Shown in pieces: positions 8,707-12,461 of a stretch of 12,461 bases of DNA. The position numbers and the translations under genes were made by a program. Source of the DNA: Podochytrium sp. JEL0797 (lineage: Eukaryota > Chytridiomycota > Chytridiomycetes > Chytridiales > Chytriomycetaceae); contig JADGJG010000790.1 of the NCBI GenBank assembly GCA_027596195.1, positions 1 to 12,461 of the forward strand, in the 5' to 3' direction. The notes beneath the pieces are model-generated. The model did not search any database. It was not told where the DNA came from and was given only the letters and a program-made list of their open reading frames with translations. Within the stretch, counting starts at the first letter, position 1. Each line of letters opens with the position of its first letter.

Positions 8707-9276
8707 TCACATTGAATCCATTGCCAAAACACTGCCCCGAAACTCAACAGAGCATGTCACGCCTGGACACCTGCGTTCAATTGGCCCAACCTCGCAACCT
8801 CAGCAGGCACTTCATCAGACAAGCGAGAGTTGTAACTCAAATACAACCACTTGAGTTTCAAAAGATTCGCCAGTTCGGTTGGAATGGATGACTCTGATCG
8901 AAAAGAGTTCCCTACTAAGGAGGAACTGGCCCAGAGAGCGTATTCTCTCCGAGAAGCAATCTTCTTAGGTTTCCAAGTGTTCCAAGAATGGGTGGGAGAC
9001 TACCAGAGAGCTTGTTTCCAGTCAAGTCACACCAACTCGACAGGAACAGGCCCGGATAGCCGATTGTCGCTCGAATGAAGCAAAGTTAAATTGCTCAAAC
9101 TCGTGATGCTGGCAGGAATCTCGCCTTCGAGACGGTTCTTGGGCAAATGCAATCTTTCGAGAGAGGTTGCCAATCTCATCCGCAATTGGCCCGGAGAGAC
9201 CGCACCGACAAAGTGCCAAACAAACGAGAGTTTTAAGCTCGAGCAGTGTTTTGGGTAGTTTGATATTCATGCACAC
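8707..9276 (-). pseudogene. LRR gene relic with internal deletions
   Basis: Minus-strand relic parallel to the intact gene from about codon 143 to its end. The first part (about 9270-9165) reads MNIKLPKTLLEL, then GLSGPIADEIGNLS, matching LNIAIPKALLEL and NLSGPIPDQIGNLK. A 5-base deletion near 9162 then breaks the frame. In other frames LPKNRLEGEIPAS and RLSGPVPVEL follow. Further on, a stretch matching about two LRRs is shortened, near 8895-8990. The end reads CPGVTCSVEFRGSVLAMDSM and a stop at 8707-8709. The nucleotide match to the intact gene is strong in blocks (for example 8820-8890 against 4240-4320). The N-terminal F-box-like part is missing; similarity ends near 9276. Confidence 0.82.
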
Positions 9277-9293
9277 ACGTTTTCTCTTTGTAT

Positions 9294-9800
9294 CTAGCCT
9301 TTTCGGGAGCCTGGCTCCACTTTTTCCTCGTTGCCCGCATCTACGGCCTCGTTTACTACCGAATTTCCCTCATGAGCCAAAAAATACAATCCATAAAAAT
9401 AAGTACAAGCCATATCAAAAATACCCACCCCCTTAGATCTGTTGGATTGAAGCATGTTTTCAAAATCCAATTTGAAAAGTTTGATTAAACAAGCCTGAAG
9501 ATGAGCCAATTTGAAGCGGTTGATCCAGTATCAGAAGCGTCGCAAGGAATAGGGGTCGATCGTGGCAAAAAATGGAATTCTAAAGGCGAGAGCGTTCGCG
9601 TTCTGATGCGATGTTAACCTTCCGGTTTCCAAGTAGTGAAAGATCAAACGTTTTTCTGCTGATTCCGTGCATTTTTGCGAACAGATATTTTGGAAAATTG
9701 AATCGCGTCCGCCGGCTCCGTACCAAAGAGGCGTTATGGCTTGTTGATGTTCCGAAAGAGGAAAGTGAGTGGAGTGGTGCGACTTGACCAGAAATCCCAA
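9294..9800 (-). pseudogene. unidentified reading frame with one in-frame stop
   Basis: One minus-strand frame runs from about 9800 to 9294, broken only by a TGA at 9531-9533. The first 89 codons include ITPLWYGAGGRDSIFQNIC and KRLIFHYLETGR. After the stop the frame continues YWINRFKLAHLQACLIKLFKL. The composition is protein-like, without the Ser/Arg runs of antisense shadows. I recognise no family. The stop could instead lie in an undetected intron. The plus strand of 9283-9400 also reads as a possible membrane helix (FSGAWLHFFLVARIYGLVYY), so even the strand is not secure at the right-hand part. Confidence 0.3.
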
Positions 9801-9907
9801 CGATCAGTTTTCATCACCTGGTAAAAACGGGTCATTGCTTTGTAGTCTGGATCGATTTTGTTTTGATTTTGACAGTCACAAAGTCTTCGTAGAACAGAAA
9901 ATAAACT

Positions 9908-10921
9908 TCAAACGAGAACAGAACAGCAAGTCAACGCTCCATCCGCCTTGATGAATTCCGACATTTCCACCATAATCAATTTCCATCCCTCGGGTTCGAG
10001 CAAATTGCGCAAAATGAGCTCGCTGGCTGGGAAGCCGGCTTGCACGAGAACCGTGGGTTGCGGCTTGGCCCAGGGGAAGCTGAGGACGTTGGCTGAGATT
10101 TCGTCGGGGACGTAAATGGGGGTGAACGCGTTCTGGACGATTATGTTTGTTAAACCATTTTGCTGCAATTAAACATGAAAAAAATAAATAACTCACCCCT
10201 GAAACGCGCTGCATCTCATCAAACACGGCCCTCCCTCTCGCGCTATCCACCACCACAATCCTCTTGGCATCCAATCCTGAAACCAAACACTTCAAATGCA
10301 ACGTGCTTCCTGCCACTTTGAGCATATCGATGGCGTGGATTTGGACCGCGCCGCCGAAGGCTTGACGCAGGAATTCAACACCCGCGAGGTTGGATCGTTT
10401 GGAGAGGCCGACGAATTGGTGGGTGGGCATTGTGAGGACGTCTCCGCCGTCAATGTGGGCTCCAGGGGAGTTGGACATAACATGAATTTTTTTCCCCAAC
10501 TGAAAGGCCTATTAGCAATCTCAAAAAAAGAACAAGGGGATAATCACGACGCGCAACAACGAACCAATTCGAGTTGTGTTTGCACGGGTCCGACTTCACC
10601 TCGGCGAGATTCGTGGCCGAGGCAGTTGATGACGGCGGTTTGGCCGACGACGACGACAGTGTCTTCGATGAAGCAGCAGTCGGCGTGGTTCTCGTCGGAT
10701 GCAATCTTATGAATGAGATTAGAATAGTAGATGGGGAGGTGGTTAATATAGATATTCACTTCGACAGTCTCTTGAATGCAGGATTTCACGGCAGCGGAAT
10801 ATTGCTCGTGCTGCTTGATTGCCTTCTGCATATCGATGGGGGGACCAATTACAGTGGTGACACACTTGGCAAAAGACGGGGAAACGTCTCGCATGAGAGC
10901 AGCTGTTGGCGCTTGGAACAT
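9908..10921 (-). CDS. N(G),N(G)-dimethylarginine dimethylaminohydrolase, four exons
   Basis: This enzyme hydrolyses asymmetric dimethylarginine and monomethylarginine, released from methylated proteins, to citrulline plus the methylamine. Exons are 10921-10760, 10705-10565, 10499-10197 and 10132-9908. All three introns (54, 65 and 64 nt) are GT-AG and phase 0. The result is 276 aa, close to the roughly 285 aa of animal DDAH. Landmarks are all present: the N-terminal MRDVSPSFAKC; DCCFIEDTVVV with the Glu-Asp pair (residues 68-69); GAHIDGGDVL; SKRSN (substrate loop); STLHLK with catalytic His169; VPDEISAN; and DGALTCCSVLV, where the second Cys (272) is the expected nucleophile. No essential residue is missing, so it should be active. 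No signal peptide is seen, suggesting a cytosolic enzyme. In animals DDAH relieves inhibition of nitric-oxide synthase; here a role in arginine-derivative breakdown or NO signalling is open. The start is the first ATG of exon 1. Confidence 0.93.
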
Positions 10922-11125
10922 CTGTGAATGTGATTGATGAATGACTTTTTTTTATTTCCGATCAGCAAGGGGGGTGATTCTGGGGGTGGCCCCGACCCTC
11001 CAACCCGGAAACAGACATCTCGTTTGGGTGGCGTCAAATCTTATCGACGCGCTCGTTGCGAAGAATTCACCCTTGCTCGTTGCCCTCACTCATCATTCGA
11101 TGAAAACTTCTTCGAGTTAAGACCA

Positions 11126-11206
11126 CGATAATTAGCGGTAAAAATCATCGTCAAATATCGCTATTTATCGACAATCTTTAGCGATAAATAATACCGTTAT
11201 CGTCGG
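11126..11206. repeat. AT-rich palindromic block, left inverted repeat
   Basis: The block carries TTAGCG, ATCGCTA and TAGCGATAA words. TATCGCTA (11156-11163) and TAGCGATA (11179-11186) are perfect inverted partners that could fold as a hairpin. Read on the minus strand, 11162-11142 matches 12394-12414 of the right-hand block at 18 of 21 positions. The two blocks are therefore inverted repeats of each other. Confidence 0.75.
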
Positions 11207-11239
11207 CCAAAAAAAAAATAATTTCTATTCGAGTTTTAT

Positions 11240-11869
11240 TCAAATCAACGAAGGAAACCGTTGCTGATTCTTAAGCGTGCACATAGACGTAGGATGAACA
11301 ATCACTTTCACTATGTTCCAGAGATATGAATTCCGCATGCCACGTGAACCAAACGCGCTCGCGACGTCGCGAATTCGATTTGTGTGTTTTATTGAGAGTA
11401 CCTCTTGAGGTACCCAAACGAGTGTTCGACAATTACTGGAAAGAGGGGAGAGGAGGTCGGTTTCGCGATCGCTTGAACAACGCCAATATAGCCCTCGTGT
11501 GCTAGAACTCGTTCCCCTGGAGCCAGAGCCTCGAACATATATGCTCATGACATGCACAGCATCCTGCATTTCCGCGAATTGATAAGCAACACGCAACCAC
11601 GGAGACATTACCATATTCACCTCCTTTGGTCTTTGGACCAGTCGATACTCGCATGCATCTTGTGAAAAACTGACAATCAGCCATGTTGGCGCGAGATGAA
11701 TTACTTCGAAGGACGCAAACGAAAAACTGCCAAACTGCCATTCAAATACTTCGAATGAATGCATGAATCTTTTCCTTTCCAAGGTCAGAATCCGCTTACC
11801 ACCCTCTCCCAAAAACAAGTGAAAATGGGCAAGAAGGCCATCAAACACCCCCACCGTCACGTATGGCAA
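11240..11869 (-). CDS. hypothetical minus-strand frame, 209 codons, unrecognised
   Basis: An uninterrupted minus-strand frame begins at a TTG; no ATG lies between that TTG and the preceding stop. The N-terminal two-thirds has balanced composition (FDGLLAHFHLFLGEGGKR, HSFEVFEWQFGSFSFASFEV) with aromatic residues spaced like beta strands. The last third is Arg/Ser-rich and less convincing. It lies inside the inverted-repeat unit and overlaps, on the other strand, both the first exon of the degraded plus-strand gene and a copy of its repeat. At most one of the two readings was ever a gene in the overlapping parts. I recognise no domain. It may be a chance frame. Confidence 0.25.
   Translation of the reverse strand: MPYVTVGVFDGLLAHFHLFLGEGGKRILTLERKRFMHSFEVFEWQFGSFSFASFEVIHLAPTWLIVSFSQDACEYRLVQRPKEVNMVMSPWLRVAYQFAEMQDAVHVMSIYVRGSGSRGTSSSTRGLYWRCSSDRETDLLSPLSSNCRTLVWVPQEVLSIKHTNRIRDVASAFGSRGMRNSYLWNIVKVIVHPTSMCTLKNQQRFPSLI
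11275..11363 (+). repeat. direct repeat, copy 1
   Basis: Similar to 11976-12065, roughly 70% by eye and strongest at the right end. Translated in the matching frame, the end reads FQRYEFRMPREPNALA against FHRNETRKQRELNALA in copy 2, 11 of 16 residues the same. Copy 1 has a frame break and stops upstream of this. It is a decayed copy of the same coding segment. Confidence 0.7.
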
Positions 11870-12351
11870 TGAAGCGCCGTTCTTCGCTTCACCAAAAATG
11901 GTAGCGTCTTTTTGATTACGACCACGTCAACCAGCGACTAACCAAGCTGCACAGTTTCAGGGCATCTCGCGTATCCGTGCGCAATACATAGGTGAAGTAT
12001 GGGCAATCATTACCAGGTTCCATCGAAATGAAACCCGCAAGCAACGTGAACTAAACGCACTCGCGCAGACCCTCAAAGACGCGAACATTTTGAAGCCGAT
12101 GTCGAAGTCATGAAAATGCAGAAGAGAGATCGTGTAAAGATGGTGACTGCTGGGAAGAAGGCGCAGAAGGAGGAGGACAAGCATTTGGGGATGAAGACAG
12201 AAAAGGCTGCTCCCAATGTGTCGGGCCGTGACTTTCGAGTGAGGATTACGACATAGGTGATGAGACGAATTTGTCGGTTGAAGACGGTGATGAGTTTCGG
12301 GACGGTCGCGGGTTTTTATCGTTTATCTTTTCTCTGGAGAAAGGGAAATGA
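11823..12351 (+). pseudogene. degraded plus-strand gene with a recognisable intron
   Basis: Codons are open from 11823 to 11900 (ending FFASPKM). A clean 60-nt intron follows at 11901-11960: GTAGCG donor, ACTAAC branch-like site at 11937-11942, TTTCAG acceptor. Phase 0 is kept. The next exon encodes RAQYIGEVWAIITRFHRNE, then LNALAQTLKDANILKPMSKS and a TGA at 12111. A shifted frame resumes at 12110 with MKMQKRDRVKMVTAGKKAQKE, a basic helical region. After another shift (about 12235-12244) comes DYDIGDETNLSVEDGDEF, an acidic stretch ending FSLEKGK and a stop at 12349-12351. The right repeat block begins about 18 bases later. No start codon is evident for the first exon. I recognise no family. 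The order of aromatic/helical, basic and acidic tail looks like one ancestral protein. Confidence 0.5.
11976..12065 (+). repeat. direct repeat, copy 2
   Basis: Partner of 11275-11363, about 700 bp apart and in the same orientation. This copy lies within the best-preserved exon of the degraded plus-strand gene, so it is probably the better representative of the original coding segment. Confidence 0.7.
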
Positions 12352-12368
12352 AAATTCAGACTCTTTTA

Positions 12369-12461
12369 ATTTATCGCGAGCTTATCGCTAATTAGCGATA
12401 ATTGACGGTAATTTATCGTTCACTTAGCGCTAATTACCGCTATTTCGCTAATTGACGGTAT
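12369..12461. repeat. AT-rich palindromic block, right inverted repeat (runs off the window)
   Basis: It contains a perfect 20-bp palindrome at 12382-12401 centred on TAATTA, with TAGCGATAA arms. ATTGACGGTA occurs at 12401-12410 and again, followed by T, at 12451-12461, a 50-base spacing. GCTAATTACCGCTA lies between. It matches the left block in inverted orientation. The block is cut by the end of the window, so its true length is unknown. Confidence 0.8.

Noticed and set aside
9990..10005. tRNA-like GGTTCGA box
   Set aside because: It lies within DDAH coding sequence and no cloverleaf or matching A box was found around it.
10163..10196. A 34-nt intron in the DDAH gene
   Set aside because: The same donor with the acceptor at 10133 gives a 64-nt intron with a branch-like site and the expected protein length.
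12369..12461. CRISPR-like or simple tandem array
   Set aside because: Repeat words are short, imperfect and mixed in orientation, with no unique spacers of even length; the genes around are eukaryotic with introns.

Overview
The window looks like nuclear DNA of a zoosporic (chytrid-like) fungus. This is inferred from four things seen in the sequence: short GT-AG introns (54-69 nt in most genes, 106 nt in one), a Pcl/Pho80-type cyclin, a GATA factor, and plant-style leucine-rich-repeat proteins next to a Dpy-30-motif protein, a family common in flagellated organisms. No ribosomal RNA, tRNA or CRISPR array was seen by eye. All gene models were spliced by hand and have not been checked against any database.

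Layout, left to right. 1-194 is C-rich and holds a 27-base poly-C run. 195-1322 (-) is a three-exon cyclin. 1323-2290 has no convincing gene. About 2290-2450 (-) is a relic of the N-terminal part of an LRR gene. 2716-3942 (+) is a type II membrane SGNH/PC-esterase-like gene broken by three +1 frame changes. 4125-5186 (-) is an intact F-box-like/LRR gene. 5482-6835 (-) is a two-exon GATA factor. 6836-7645 has no convincing gene. 7646-8438 (-) is a three-exon Dpy-30-motif gene whose first exon is put out of frame by a C9 run. 8595-9276 (-) holds two more LRR relics in tandem. 9294-9800 (-) is an unidentified reading frame with one internal stop. 9908-10921 (-) is a complete four-exon dimethylarginine dimethylaminohydrolase (DDAH).

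The right end (11126-12461) is a distinct unit. It is bounded by AT-rich, palindrome-filled inverted repeats built on TTAGCGATAA and ATTGACGGTAA motifs. Inside are a diverged direct repeat encoding an F-x-R-x-E-x-R-x2-R-E-x-N-A-L-A motif and a degraded plus-strand gene that still has a recognisable intron. This is the best candidate for an undescribed element.

The genes do not form an operon or a pathway. Intact housekeeping or regulatory genes (cyclin, GATA factor, DDAH, Dpy-30) alternate with decaying members of multicopy families, as expected of a birth-and-death region.
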